A stretch of DNA of 64,000 nucleotides, from NCBI RefSeq assembly GCF_000764655.1, contig NZ_JRGL01000087.1:60536-124535 (forward strand). Direction: 5' to 3'. The position numbers were made by a program, and so were the translations under genes. Below the pieces are notes generated by a model. It had not been told where the DNA came from. It was given only the letters and a program-made list of their open reading frames with translations, and ran no database searches. The DNA comes from Aeromonas aquatica (GTDB lineage Bacteria; Pseudomonadota; Gammaproteobacteria; Enterobacterales; Aeromonadaceae). Below, in pieces: positions 1-9,329 of the stretch (its first letter is position 1; every line of letters starts with the position of its first letter).

Positions 1-685
1 TCTCGGCCACGTGCATGCCGCCGAGGAAGTCCTGGGACCACATCACTTCCTTGAGCAGGATGCCGCCCACGGCCGCCGGGTTCAGCAGGTTGTCACTGCC
101 GCTCCAGCGCAGGGTCGTGTAGTCACGGAAGTAAGCGGGAACCTGGGTCTTGACGGATTTCTCGGTGCCCTTGGCGGTCTTGATGGTGAGCTGATCGCCG
201 TTGACCGGGGTGGTGTTAACCCCTTGCGCAAACTCGGGATTGGCGGAGGCGTAGGGCAGGGAGAGGGGATACATGCCTTGTGGCACTTCATCGGCCGGGA
301 AGCCGACCGCTTCGGCCATGGCCAGCACCCGCTTGCCGAGATCGGCCAGGGTGCCGCCACGGGCCAGATTCTGGGGTCCGTTCACCAGATGCGGGCCCAT
401 GCCTGACTGGTAGTTCAGGGCGTACATGGCTTCTTCGGAGTATTCATAGGATTCGATGCCGGCGGCGAAGTCGAACGGAGTCGGCTCATCGGCGCGATTG
501 GCATCCAGCACGTCCAGATCCAGGCCGAGGGCCTCGGCCAGCGGCTCGCCGGAGAGCTCGAATTCGGTGTAGGCCAGCATGCTGGCGGCGGTATTGAAGG
601 TCTTGTCCTCGACCTTGACGGCGGCGTGCGCGGCGCCGCCGATCAGTGCACAGGCGATCGCCTGCACCAGTACGGTTTTTCTCAT
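1..685 (-). CDS. Predicted secreted protein, C-terminus off the window
   Basis: The N-terminal 228 or so residues are visible; the gene runs off the left edge. It begins MRKTVLVQAIACALIGG and has an Ala-His-Ala type cleavage site near residue 21, so a Sec signal peptide and periplasmic or exported location are likely. The mature part is acidic, with a Glu/Tyr-rich stretch (IESYEYSEEAMYALNY) and several Gly-Pro turns. I do not recognise the family. Upstream, around 735-755, a sequence containing AAATGAGAAT resembles half of a Fur box, so iron regulation is possible. It is transcribed away from the siderophore operon. The call that it is a real gene rests on the good signal peptide and the long open frame. 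Confidence 0.7.
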   Translation of the reverse strand, partial: MRKTVLVQAIACALIGGAAHAAVKVEDKTFNTAASMLAYTEFELSGEPLAEALGLDLDVLDANRADEPTPFDFAAGIESYEYSEEAMYALNYQSGMGPHLVNGPQNLARGGTLADLGKRVLAMAEAVGFPADEVPQGMYPLSLPYASANPEFAQGVNTTPVNGDQLTIKTAKGTEKSVKTQVPAYFRDYTTLRWSGSDNLLNPAAVGGILLKEVMWSQDFLGGMHVAE

Positions 686-781
686 GTCCTTTTCACCCAT
701 ATGTTTGATTTTATTATGACGCTTCTCAGAATCGAAATGAGAATGGTGTGCATTATGGGGCAAAGGGGCAGGCTTGAGAAG

Positions 782-811
782 AAAAAAGCCGCGCCTCGAG
801 CGAGGCGCGGC
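782..811 (-). terminator. Rho-independent terminator of the YceB-like lipoprotein gene
   Basis: A stem of GCCGCGCCTCG with its complement spans 788-811. On the minus strand it is followed by six T (782-787). It lies just downstream of the stop at 820. Confidence 0.85.
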
Positions 812-819
812 GATGAGCA

Positions 820-1374
820 TTACATCAGCTTGAAGGGGATGACCAGACGGCCCGGTTCCACCTTGAGGGCCTCGACCTTCTCCTTGATCCTGGCCTCGTT
901 CTTGCGGCTGCCATCCAGACGGTAGACCGGGGTCTGGGAGAGGAACAGGGAGAGGGACTGGTTGAAGGTGGGCAGCAGCGGGGTGAGGGCGGCCCCCACG
1001 TCGGCCGGCTCCGTCTTGACCGAGATGAGCTCAAGATCGCGCAGGTAGATGGCGCCTTGCTCGGCCACATAGTCCGGGCGGGCACTCAAGGAGAGGCGGA
1101 TCTTCATTTGCTGACTGCCGAGGGGGCTCGCCACCTGCAGATCGCCAGCTGCATCCAGCTCGACCCGGTCGGCGCGGCTACGACCTATGCGGCTCTGCAG
1201 ATCGTCGAGCCGGATCTTGCTCGACATGATGCCGGGGATCCCTATCTCTTTCTCGAAGGCGACCCTGTCTTTGAGGTACTGGTTTATCTCGCTCTCGCTG
1301 ACGTTGTATTGGGTAAGGGAGGAGCAGGCTGCCAGCAGCAGGCTGAGGGGAAGCAGAAGCAGGTATTTTAACAT
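820..1374 (-). CDS. yceB: YceB-like lipoprotein (DUF1439)
   Basis: A 184-residue lipoprotein of the DUF1439/YceB family. The N-terminus has a hydrophobic stretch ending in a lipobox (LLLAACSS), so Cys17 should be lipidated and the protein anchored to a membrane. Family hallmarks recalled from E. coli YceB are present in order: LTQY, a SEIN.YL motif, GIPG, the GAIYL segment and the terminal PG.LVIPF. The open frame extends to 1428, but the Met at 1374 places the signal peptide at the N-terminus. Function is unknown; members sit in the envelope. It is a single gene with its own terminator and no clear link to the neighbouring siderophore operon. Confidence 0.85.
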   Translation of the reverse strand: MLKYLLLLPLSLLLAACSSLTQYNVSESEINQYLKDRVAFEKEIGIPGIMSSKIRLDDLQSRIGRSRADRVELDAAGDLQVASPLGSQQMKIRLSLSARPDYVAEQGAIYLRDLELISVKTEPADVGAALTPLLPTFNQSLSLFLSQTPVYRLDGSRKNEARIKEKVEALKVEPGRLVIPFKLM

Positions 1375-1605
1375 GGAGGGTTCCATCTCGACGGGTGACA
1401 ACAGGATATGGCGCCATCTTAGGGGCAAAGCGGCGTTGCCGCCAGCTCAGGCCCTTTTATCCCGTTTCTGTCGCATCCCCCATATGGGGATGGCAATTTG
1501 TGTTCATTCGAGTAGCACTTCAGGCCCCGGTCACGCCAGGCCAGTGCTGGCCTCATCCCTCCTATATCCACAGATAAGCTCCAGTTTTTGCGCCAAAAAA
1601 TCCCC

Positions 1606-1635
1606 TTGACCGGGCTCTTTCGACCCGCGTATTTT
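1606..1635 (+). promoter_or_regulatory. Candidate promoter of the amo operon
   Basis: TTGACC (1606-1611), an 18-base spacer and TATTTT (1630-1635) precede the Fur box at 1655. If used, Fur would sit just downstream of the start point. An alternative -35 (TTGATA) lies inside the Fur box itself. The rest of 1375-1605 holds no gene; an imperfect palindrome around CCCCATATGGGG is at 1474-1493. Confidence 0.5.
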
Positions 1636-1654
1636 ACCGCCGCTCAAAAGCAAT

Positions 1655-1669
1655 TGATAACGATTATCA
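1655..1669 (+). promoter_or_regulatory. Fur box upstream of amoC
   Basis: TGATAAC-G-ATTATCA matches the 7-1-7 Fur consensus (TGATAAT-N-ATTATCA) at 13 of 14 arm positions. It lies 26 bases before the amoC start, so the whole biosynthetic operon should be repressed by Fe(II)-Fur. Confidence 0.93.
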
Positions 1670-1695
1670 TTATGAATCATCTTTGAGGGTCTAGC

Positions 1696-2859
1696 GTGAA
1701 TACTCTTGTAATGGAAGATGGTGTCCCTGCCGAGGCCGGATCCCCGCCTGATTTCTTGTTTACCTCGGGCCAGGGCTGCCTTCGTGCCTATGATTTGGGC
1801 CAGCCCATCAGCACCCCGGCCAGCGAATGGCCCCTGCTGGAGCGGCAGATAGTCCAGGCCCTGGCGGTGGCGCAGGCCCAAGGCCAGGCCAATCCCCTGC
1901 TGGTCGGTGCCTTCGCCTTTGACCCTGCCGAAGCCTCCTGCCTCTATGTGCCCGACCGCTACGAGCGGGGAGAGCGAGTCCCCCCCCAGGCGAGTACCCC
2001 CGACACCAATCGGGTGATCTCGGTCAACAGCACGCCCGCCGCTGCCGAATTCAAGGCCTCGGTGAGCTCGGCCCTCGATGCCTTCGCGAAGGGCAGCCTC
2101 GCCAAGGTGGTGTTGTCGCGCAAACTCAAGCTGCACCTGAGCAAAGCCGCCGATCCCGAGCAGGTGCTTGCCCGCTTGATGATCCAGAACCCCAACGCCT
2201 TCCACTTCTCCTTGCCGCTCGGGCAGGGCCGTCGCCTGCTCGGTGCCAGCCCCGAATTGCTGCTGCGAGTCAATGAAGGCGCCGTCTTCACCCATCCGCT
2301 GGCGGGCTCGGCCAAGCGGGGCGGCGAGCCGCAACAGGATGAGGCGGTGGCGCGCAAGCTGCTGGCGTCCCACAAGGATCAGCATGAACACCGCCTGGTG
2401 ATCGACGAGATCCGCCGGGTGCTGACTCCCCACTGCCGCGAGCTGGCGATCCCCTCGAGCCCGACCCTGATGAGCACGGACACCCTCTGGCATCTGGGCA
2501 CGCCCATCGCAGGCCAGCTGCACGGCAGCGACGCCTCAGTGCTCTCTCTTGCCTGCCAGCTGCATCCGACCCCGGCCCTGTGCGGTTACCCCACGGATCT
2601 GGCGCGCCAGTTCATTCGTGAGCAGGAGCCCTTCCGGCGCGCCCTGTTCAGCGGCATCGTCGGTTGGTGCGACAGTCAGGGCAATGGCGAGTGGGCCGTG
2701 GTGATCCGCTGCGGCGTGCTGGATGGTCATCACGTGGAGTTGTTTGCCGGCGCCGGCATAGTCGCGGGTTCGGATCCCGCCATGGAGTGGGCCGAAACCG
2801 GCACCAAGCTCGGCACCATGCTAAAAGCGCTGGGCCTGGATCTGGAGGTGGCCCTATGA
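1696..2859 (+). CDS. amoC: Isochorismate synthase AmoC (EntC family)
   Basis: Converts chorismate to isochorismate, the first step of 2,3-dihydroxybenzoate (DHB) synthesis for a catechol siderophore. The 387-residue protein belongs to the chorismate-binding (anthranilate synthase component I-like) fold. Its C-terminal half carries KVVLSRKL, the GASPELLLR segment, GSAKRGG and the terminal [12 protein letters not shown] block seen in EntC/DhbC. The start is a GTG at 1696 with GAGGG five bases upstream; an ATG five codons in is the alternative. It is first in a seven-gene operon and its stop overlaps the amoE start (ATGA). It lies directly below a Fur box. Naming follows the Aeromonas amonabactin cluster. 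Confidence 0.93.
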   Translation: MNTLVMEDGVPAEAGSPPDFLFTSGQGCLRAYDLGQPISTPASEWPLLERQIVQALAVAQAQGQANPLLVGAFAFDPAEASCLYVPDRYERGERVPPQASTPDTNRVISVNSTPAAAEFKASVSSALDAFAKGSLAKVVLSRKLKLHLSKAADPEQVLARLMIQNPNAFHFSLPLGQGRRLLGASPELLLRVNEGAVFTHPLAGSAKRGGEPQQDEAVARKLLASHKDQHEHRLVIDEIRRVLTPHCRELAIPSSPTLMSTDTLWHLGTPIAGQLHGSDASVLSLACQLHPTPALCGYPTDLARQFIREQEPFRRALFSGIVGWCDSQGNGEWAVVIRCGVLDGHHVELFAGAGIVAGSDPAMEWAETGTKLGTMLKALGLDLEVAL

Positions 2860-4523
2860 GCGAGTCCAATCACTTCCTGCCCTACACCCGCTGGCCGACC
2901 GAGCTGGCCGAATCGTACCGTGCCAAGGGCTATTGGCGCGGCGAGCCGCTGACCGCCATGCTGGCGCGTCAGTGCGAGGTGACGCCTGATGCGGTCGCCA
3001 TCCTCTGCGGAGAGCGCAGCATCAGCTATCGCGAGCTCGATGAAGGCGCGACCCGGTTGGCCGAGAGGCTGGCCCGCCATGGCTTCAGGGTCGGCGACAC
3101 CGCCCTGGTGCAACTGCCCAACGTTGCCGAGTTCTACCTGGTGTTCTTCGCCCTGCTCAAAGTCGGCATAGCGCCGGTCAACGCGCTCTTTAGCCACAAC
3201 CGGCTGGAGCTTACCGCCTATGCCGAGCAGATAGCCCCCCGGCTCTTTATCGGCTCCACCGCGCATCCGCTCTTCGCCGGCGTGGATCGTGGCGCCGAGC
3301 TGCTGGCAGGGATAGGCGCCGAGCTGGTGCTGCTCGATGGCGAGAGCGCAGAGCTGGGCCTGGCCCACTGGTTGGCGGCACGGGATGACATGGGGTTGGC
3401 GCCCCTGAGTTATGGCCCTAGCCCGGCGGACGAGGTGGCCTTCTTCCAGCTCTCCGGCGGCAGCACCGGCACCCCCAAGCTCATTCCCCGCACCCACGAC
3501 GATTACCTGTACAGCGTGCGCCGCAGCAACGAGATCTGCGCCCTGGGGCCCCATACCCGCTACCTCTGCGCCCTGCCGGCACCCCACAACTTCCCCTTAA
3601 GCTCTCCCGGGGCGCTGGGGGTGTTCGAGGCGGGCGGCGCCGTGGTGCTGGCGCCGGATCCCGGCCCCATGAGCTGCTTCCCGCTGATCGCCCGTCACGG
3701 CGTCAACCTCTGCTCCCTGGTGCCGCCGGCGGTCTCCCTCTGGTTGCAGGCGGCCGAGGCGGACCCGTCCGTGCGCCGCCAGCTCGAGAGCCTGGCCTTG
3801 CTGCAAGTGGGCGGTGCCAAGCTGGCCGAGGCGGTGGCCAGCAAGATCACCCCGCTGCTCGGTTGCCAGCTGCAACAGGTGTTTGGCATGGCCGAAGGCC
3901 TGGTCAACTACACCCGGCTGGACGATAGCGACGACAAGATAATTCACACCCAGGGCCGCCCCATGTGTCCGGACGACGAGGTGCGGATCCTGGACGAGGA
4001 GGGCAACCCGGTGCCCCAGGGGCAAGCCGGCGCTCTGCACACCCGCGGCCCCTACACCTTCCGTGGCTACTACCGGAGCTCGGCCCACAACGCCCGTGTG
4101 TTCGATGCCGAGGGCTTCTACTGCTCCGGGGATCTGGTGGTGCAAGACCAGGATGGCTATCTGACCGTGGTGGGCCGGCAGAAGGATCAGATCAACAGAG
4201 GCGGCGAGAAGATCGCGGCCGAAGAGGTGGAGAACCAGTTGCTGCACCACCCGGCCATCACCCAGGCGGCCCTGGTCTCCATGCCGGACAGCACCATGGG
4301 GGAGAAGAGCTGCGCCTTCATCGTCACCACTGAGCCGGGCCTCAGGGCGCTGACCCTGCGCAAGTTCCTGCGCTCTCGCGGTGTCGCCGAATTCAAGTTG
4401 CCGGACAGATTCGAAATCCTCAACGCCCTGCCCATGACGGCGGTGGGCAAGATCGACAAGAAGGGGCTGCGTGAGCGCATCGCGCAATCCGTTGCCGCAA
4501 ACCAGCCCCAGGCAACAGTTTAA
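2856..4523 (+). CDS. amoE: 2,3-dihydroxybenzoate-AMP ligase AmoE (EntE family)
   Basis: Adenylates DHB and loads it on the aryl-carrier domain of AmoB. The 555-residue protein is a stand-alone ANL-superfamily adenylation domain. It has the phosphate loop [15 protein letters not shown] (about residues 198-212), the YCSGDLV core, [14 protein letters not shown] and the C-terminal catalytic lysine region ([12 protein letters not shown]). The frame is open upstream to 2664, but the ATG at 2856 overlaps the amoC stop and begins a normal EntE N-terminus (FLPYTRWP). It is followed after 23 bases by amoB. Confidence 0.94.
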   Translation: MSESNHFLPYTRWPTELAESYRAKGYWRGEPLTAMLARQCEVTPDAVAILCGERSISYRELDEGATRLAERLARHGFRVGDTALVQLPNVAEFYLVFFALLKVGIAPVNALFSHNRLELTAYAEQIAPRLFIGSTAHPLFAGVDRGAELLAGIGAELVLLDGESAELGLAHWLAARDDMGLAPLSYGPSPADEVAFFQLSGGSTGTPKLIPRTHDDYLYSVRRSNEICALGPHTRYLCALPAPHNFPLSSPGALGVFEAGGAVVLAPDPGPMSCFPLIARHGVNLCSLVPPAVSLWLQAAEADPSVRRQLESLALLQVGGAKLAEAVASKITPLLGCQLQQVFGMAEGLVNYTRLDDSDDKIIHTQGRPMCPDDEVRILDEEGNPVPQGQAGALHTRGPYTFRGYYRSSAHNARVFDAEGFYCSGDLVVQDQDGYLTVVGRQKDQINRGGEKIAAEEVENQLLHHPAITQAALVSMPDSTMGEKSCAFIVTTEPGLRALTLRKFLRSRGVAEFKLPDRFEILNALPMTAVGKIDKKGLRERIAQSVAANQPQATV

Positions 4524-4546
4524 AAACTAAAAGGAATCATGACGTT

Positions 4547-5455
4547 ATGGCTATCCCAACCCTGAACAACTACGCCATGCCCAGCCAATGGAAGGCCAAC
4601 AAGGTCAGCTGGACTTTGGATCCCAAGCGCGCCGCCCTGCTGATCCACGACATGCAGGAGTATTTCACCGCCTTCTACGGCGAGAACAGCCCCCTGATCA
4701 CCGCCCTGACCGAGCGTCTGGCCGCGGTACGCAAGCACTGCAAGGCCCTCGGCATCCCGGTCTACTACACCGCCCAGCCCAAGGATCAGGCCCCCGAGGA
4801 CAGGGCCCTGCTCAACGACATGTGGGGCCCGGGTCTGAACAAGCGCCCCGAGCTGCAGCAGGTGGTGGCCCCCCTGTGCCCCGAGAGCGATGACGTTGTG
4901 CTGGTCAAGTGGCGCTACAGCGCCTTCCAGCGCTCCGAGCTCGAGCAAATGCTAAAAGAGCAGGGGCGGGATCAGCTGATCATCGGCGGCATCTACGGCC
5001 ACATCGGCTGCATGATGACCGCCTGCGACGCCTTCATGCGCGACATCCAGCCCTTCTTCCTGGCGGACGGGGTGGCGGACTTCTCCCTGGCGGATCACCA
5101 GATGGCGCTGGACTACGTGGCGACCCGCTGCGGCAAGGTGGTGCCCTGCGAGGAGGTGCTGGCCCTGGTCGTACCGGCTTTCACTTCCGAGACCAATCCG
5201 CTGCTCACCTACGAGGGGCTCAAGGCACGGTTGCTGAGCCATATCGACGAGGATGAAGAAGAGTTCGATGCGGACGAGAACCTCATCGACTACGGTCTCG
5301 ACTCGGTGCGCATCATGTCCCTGCTCACCGAATGGCGCGCCGCCGGGGTGGAGCTCGGCTTCGTGGATCTCGCCAAGACGCCGACCCTGAACGGCTGGTG
5401 GCGCCTGATCGACGCCAAGCTGGCCGAGCAAAAAAACCTGGAGGTGGTGCAATGA
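4547..5455 (+). CDS. amoB: Isochorismatase / aryl carrier protein AmoB (EntB family)
   Basis: A bifunctional protein of 302 residues. The N-terminal domain (about 1-210) is an isochorismatase that hydrolyses isochorismate to 2,3-dihydro-2,3-DHB; it shows LLIHDMQ.YF near residue 29, the KWRYSAF lysine and GIYGHIGC. The C-terminal domain (about 215-290) is the aryl carrier protein, with the phosphopantetheine serine in [10 protein letters not shown] (Ser253). AmoE loads DHB on it for condensation by AmoF or AmoG. AAAAGGAATC before 4547 is a good ribosome site. Its stop overlaps the amoF start. Confidence 0.94.
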   Translation: MAIPTLNNYAMPSQWKANKVSWTLDPKRAALLIHDMQEYFTAFYGENSPLITALTERLAAVRKHCKALGIPVYYTAQPKDQAPEDRALLNDMWGPGLNKRPELQQVVAPLCPESDDVVLVKWRYSAFQRSELEQMLKEQGRDQLIIGGIYGHIGCMMTACDAFMRDIQPFFLADGVADFSLADHQMALDYVATRCGKVVPCEEVLALVVPAFTSETNPLLTYEGLKARLLSHIDEDEEEFDADENLIDYGLDSVRIMSLLTEWRAAGVELGFVDLAKTPTLNGWWRLIDAKLAEQKNLEVVQ

Positions 5456-8400
5456 GCCGCTTCTCCTTGACCATCCCCCAGCAGGGGCTCTGGTCCGGTC
5501 ATCTGCTCAACGACGACAAGGCGATGTTCAACACCGCCGAGTGCATCGCCTTCGATGGCAAGGTGGACGGCACCGTGCTGGCCGCGGCGCTCGCCCAGGC
5601 GGTGGGCGAGTGCGAGGCGCTGCAGGGCCACTTCGATGCGGCCAACGAGCCGGTCTGTTTCGTCTCCCAGCCAGTGCCCCTTGCCTATCGCGAGCTGGTG
5701 CTGGAGGGGGGCGACGAGGCCGCCGCCCGCGCCTGGGCCTGGGCGGATCTACGCCGCCCGTTCGAGTTGACCCGCGAGCCTCCCTGCCGCTTCGCCCTGC
5801 TGCGCGGCGTGGAGCGGGATTACCTCTACAGCTGCGTGCACCACATCGCCCTGGACGGTTTCGGCACCACCCTGCTGTTCCAGCGCATCGCCGAGCTCTA
5901 TGGTGAGGGGCTGGCCGGGGTGGTGAATTCACCGTCCCCGTTCGGCCTGCTCGATGAGGTGCTGGCCGAGGAGCTGACCCGAGAGGAGAGCGGCAAGAAC
6001 GCCGCCGCCCGCACCTTCTGGCAGGCGCAGTTGCAAGGCTGGCCCGAGGTGAAATCCTTCAGCGAAGCCCGCGCGCCCATCGCCGCCGAGTTCATCCGTG
6101 AGAGCCGCCCGTTGCCCGCCGACCTGTGGCAGACCCTGGTGCGCTTTGCCGATGACAACAAGCTGGGCTGGCCGGATCTGCTGCTGGCCGGTCTCTCGGC
6201 CCAGTTGTCCCTGGCCAGCGGTCAGAGCCAGACCCTGCTGGGCCTGATGATGATGAACCGCATCGGCTCGGCTTCCCTCACCGTGCCCTGCATGCAGATG
6301 AACATCACTCCCCTGGCGCTGGCGCTCGAAGAGGGGCTGGATCTGATGGGGGCCGCTGGCGCCGTGGCCAAGGCCAAGCGCGGGGTGCGCAAGCATCAGT
6401 ACTATCGCTACGAGCTGCTGCGCCGTGACCTTGGGCTGGTGGGGGGTGACAAGCGGCTGTTCGGTCCCCTGGTCAATATCATGCCCTTCGATCACGCCCG
6501 CCGCTTCGGACCCCTCAGTGCCCATATCCTCAACATCAGCGCCGGCCCGGTGGAGGATCTCACCATCGAGGTGCAGGTCGGCGCCGATGGCCAGCCACGC
6601 CTGGATCTGGACGCCAACCCTGGCTGCTACCAGCAGGGGGCTCTGGCGGCCATCGCCGATACCCTGTTTGCCCTGCTGGGCCGCTGGCTCGCCGAGCCCG
6701 CCCTGACTCTGGGAAGCCTCAAGGCCGACTGGCTGGCCGAGCAGCGGCTGGCTGCGCTGATCACTGGCCCTGACAATGAAGTGATCAAGGTGCGCCCTGT
6801 GCTGGATGCGCTCTGCCACTTCGCGGCCCAGACCCCGCACAAGATTGCTCTGATACAAGGGGAGAGCCGCTTCAGCTACGAGGCGCTGCTGGCGCGCAGC
6901 GAGCAGATGGCCTCGGCCTTGCAAGCCGCCGGTGTGCAGCCAGGGGACAGAGTCGGCGTCATGCTGGCGCGCAGCCCCCAGGCCATCTTCGCCCAGCTGG
7001 CGGTGCTCCTGGCGGGCGCCGTCTATGTGCCGCTGGATCCCGAGCAGCCCCTGGAGCGCCAGGGCCACATACTGCGTCTGGGGGAGGTGAAGACCCTGAT
7101 CACCCAGGCGGAATATCGCCACAAGCTGGCCAGCCTGTTCGAGGGCCGCACCCTGCTGGCGGGGGATCTGGTGAGCGAGAACCGCCTCTGTCAGCCGACC
7201 AGCGGCGCTGCGGTGGCCTACCTGATGTTCACCTCCGGCTCGACCGGCCTGCCCAAGGGGGTGGCGGTCAGTCATGGGGCGCTGGATCACTTCGCCGCTG
7301 CCGCCCGCTGCCGCTATCACCTGAACGAGGGCGCGCGGATGCTGCAATTTGCCCCCTTCAATTTCGACGCCAGCATAGAGGAGGTGTTCGCCACCCTGAG
7401 CGCCGGTGCCACCCTGGTGCTGCGCACCGACGCCCTGCTCGAATCCATCCCCGCCTTCGTGGCCGGAGTGGAGGAGATGGGGATCACCCACCTCGATCTG
7501 CCCACCGCGTTCTGGAACGAGTGGGTGGTGGCGCTGACGGCGGGCCAGGCCCACATTCCGGCCAATCTGGCCACCGTCATCATAGGCGGCGAGGCGGTAT
7601 ACCCCGAGCAGCTTGCCCAGTGGCAGCGTCAGGGACGCGCCGATCTGCGCCTGTTCAATACCTATGGCCCCACCGAGACCACTGTGGTGGTCACCACTCA
7701 GGAGCTGCAAGGGGAAGACCCGGCGCAGGCCCAGCTGCCCATCGGCCTGCCGCTGCCTGGCATGCAGGCGCTGATCCTGGGGGCGGGGGAACAACCCGCC
7801 GAGGAGGGGGAGCTGGTGCTGCTCGGCCCGCAACTCGCCAACGGTTATGTGGGGGGCGTGCAAGGCAGCTTTGGCACCCTGCGGGTCGGGGAGCTGGATC
7901 TGGCCGTCTATCGCACCGGCGATCGGGTGCGCTGGGTGGCCGGTCGTCTGGTCTATCTGGGCCGGCGTGACAACGAGTTCAAGATCAGCGGCTATCGCAT
8001 CCAGCCCGGCGAGGTGGAGGCCCAGTTGCTGGCGCTGCCCGGGGTGGATGAGGCCTGCGTGCAGGGGGTGAGCATCGGCAATGTGCGCCGGCTGGTGGCC
8101 TTTGTGGCGGGGCCGGAGCGCGACAGCCGGGTCATCAAGGCGCAGCTCGCCAAGGTGCTGCCCGCCGCCATGATCCCCACCGACTATCGCCACCACGATC
8201 AGCTGCCCCGCACCGGCTCCAACAAGCTGGATCGCAAGGGGCTGCTGGCCCAATACCAGGCGGGTGGGGAAGCCCTGACCCTCGGCAGCGAGACCGAGAA
8301 CAGGGTCGGCGCCATCTGGCAGCAGATCCTGGGGCTGGCCACCATGGGGCCGGCGGACAACTTCTTCGAGCTGGGGGGCCAGTCCCTGCAGACCATACAG

Positions 8401-8541
8401 ATAGTGAACCGGCTCGGCGCCGAGTTCGGGGTGCAGGTGAAGGTCTCCGATGTGTTCGATCATCCCCGTCTGGACGACTTCTGCCGTTTCCTCGACGGCA
8501 AGCTGACCGAAGACGAAGAGAGCGTGGAGATGGTCTGGTAA
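5452..8541 (+). CDS. amoF: NRPS AmoF: condensation-adenylation-thiolation
   Basis: A 1029-residue one-module synthetase. The condensation domain (about 5-430) has the active-site HHIALDG at 130-136. The adenylation domain (about 460-890) has [11 protein letters not shown] near 593, FNTYGPTET and the [20 protein letters not shown] and NKLDRKG cores. The thiolation domain (about 920-1010) carries its serine at 978 in LGGQS. There is no thioesterase, unlike EntF. Amonabactins contain lysine, an aromatic residue and optional glycine; I did not assign a substrate, because the specificity-code residues need a structural alignment. The C domain may acylate with DHB from AmoB. The ATG at 5452 overlaps the amoB stop; the open frame starts earlier but reads as non-homologous sequence. 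Confidence 0.92.
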   Translation: MSRFSLTIPQQGLWSGHLLNDDKAMFNTAECIAFDGKVDGTVLAAALAQAVGECEALQGHFDAANEPVCFVSQPVPLAYRELVLEGGDEAAARAWAWADLRRPFELTREPPCRFALLRGVERDYLYSCVHHIALDGFGTTLLFQRIAELYGEGLAGVVNSPSPFGLLDEVLAEELTREESGKNAAARTFWQAQLQGWPEVKSFSEARAPIAAEFIRESRPLPADLWQTLVRFADDNKLGWPDLLLAGLSAQLSLASGQSQTLLGLMMMNRIGSASLTVPCMQMNITPLALALEEGLDLMGAAGAVAKAKRGVRKHQYYRYELLRRDLGLVGGDKRLFGPLVNIMPFDHARRFGPLSAHILNISAGPVEDLTIEVQVGADGQPRLDLDANPGCYQQGALAAIADTLFALLGRWLAEPALTLGSLKADWLAEQRLAALITGPDNEVIKVRPVLDALCHFAAQTPHKIALIQGESRFSYEALLARSEQMASALQAAGVQPGDRVGVMLARSPQAIFAQLAVLLAGAVYVPLDPEQPLERQGHILRLGEVKTLITQAEYRHKLASLFEGRTLLAGDLVSENRLCQPTSGAAVAYLMFTSGSTGLPKGVAVSHGALDHFAAAARCRYHLNEGARMLQFAPFNFDASIEEVFATLSAGATLVLRTDALLESIPAFVAGVEEMGITHLDLPTAFWNEWVVALTAGQAHIPANLATVIIGGEAVYPEQLAQWQRQGRADLRLFNTYGPTETTVVVTTQELQGEDPAQAQLPIGLPLPGMQALILGAGEQPAEEGELVLLGPQLANGYVGGVQGSFGTLRVGELDLAVYRTGDRVRWVAGRLVYLGRRDNEFKISGYRIQPGEVEAQLLALPGVDEACVQGVSIGNVRRLVAFVAGPERDSRVIKAQLAKVLPAAMIPTDYRHHDQLPRTGSNKLDRKGLLAQYQAGGEALTLGSETENRVGAIWQQILGLATMGPADNFFELGGQSLQTIQIVNRLGAEFGVQVKVSDVFDHPRLDDFCRFLDGKLTEDEESVEMVW

Positions 8542-9308
8542 TGAAAGGCGAACAGATGATGAACGTTGATTTCAGTGGCAAGCGGGTCTGGGTGACCGGG
8601 GCCGGACGTGGCATAGGGTATGAGGTGGCACAGCAGTTCGTGGCCGCTGGCGCCGAGGTGATAGGGCTGGATCAGGCCTTCCCCCATGCAGATTACCCCT
8701 TCGCCACCCGGCTGCTCGACATTCGTGACTCGGGGGCGGTGAATGCTTGCTGCGCGGAGCTGCTGGCGGATGGCGGGCTGGATGTGCTGGTGAACGGGGC
8801 CGGTGTGTTGCGCCTCGGCCCCACCGAGAGCTTGAGCGACCAGGATTGGGATGACTGCATGGCGGTCAATGCCAGCGGCGTCTTCTACCTGTTGCGGGCC
8901 CTGGTGCCCCATTTCAAGGCACAGCAGCGCGGCGCCATCGTCACCATAGGCTCCAACGCGGCCCATGTGCCGCGCATGCAGATGGCGGCCTACTGCGCCT
9001 CCAAGGCGGCGGTCACCAGCCTGACCCAGACGGTCGGGCTGGAGTTGGCCCCCTTCGGCGTGCGGGTCAACCTAGTGTCACCGGGCTCGACGGATACCGA
9101 GATGCTGCGCGGCATGTTGCCCGATGAGGGGGCCATGGTCCGCACCATAGCGGGGCTGCCGGCCCAGTTCAAACTCGGCATACCGCTCAACAAGATCGCC
9201 ACCCCTCGCGAGATTGCCAATACCGTCCTCTTCCTGGCCTCAGACCTGGCCAGCCACATCACGCTGCAGGATCTGGTTGTCGACGGCGGCGCCACCCTGA
9301 GCGCCTGA
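8541..9308 (+). CDS. amoA: 2,3-dihydro-2,3-dihydroxybenzoate dehydrogenase AmoA (EntA family)
   Basis: A short-chain dehydrogenase that oxidises 2,3-dihydro-DHB to DHB with NAD+. It shows the Rossmann motif TGAGRGIG near residue 19, NGAG, and the catalytic Ser...YCASK (Tyr-x-x-x-Lys). The tail SDLASHITLQDLVVDGG is nearly the same as in E. coli EntA. The ATG at 8541 overlaps the amoF stop (TAATG). An ATG at 8556 has AAAGG seven bases upstream and gives the more usual EntA length, so the true start may be there. The symbol is used here for the EntA-type gene; older literature used amoA for isochorismate synthase. Confidence 0.92.
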   Translation: MKGEQMMNVDFSGKRVWVTGAGRGIGYEVAQQFVAAGAEVIGLDQAFPHADYPFATRLLDIRDSGAVNACCAELLADGGLDVLVNGAGVLRLGPTESLSDQDWDDCMAVNASGVFYLLRALVPHFKAQQRGAIVTIGSNAAHVPRMQMAAYCASKAAVTSLTQTVGLELAPFGVRVNLVSPGSTDTEMLRGMLPDEGAMVRTIAGLPAQFKLGIPLNKIATPREIANTVLFLASDLASHITLQDLVVDGGATLSA

Positions 9309-9329
9309 TCCAAGAGGCTGAGATAACTT

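Noticed and set aside
5929..8463. 844-codon open frame antisense to amoF
   Set aside because: It is a shadow of a GC-rich gene: Gly/Gln/His-rich, no domain, and amoF has all NRPS cores in order.
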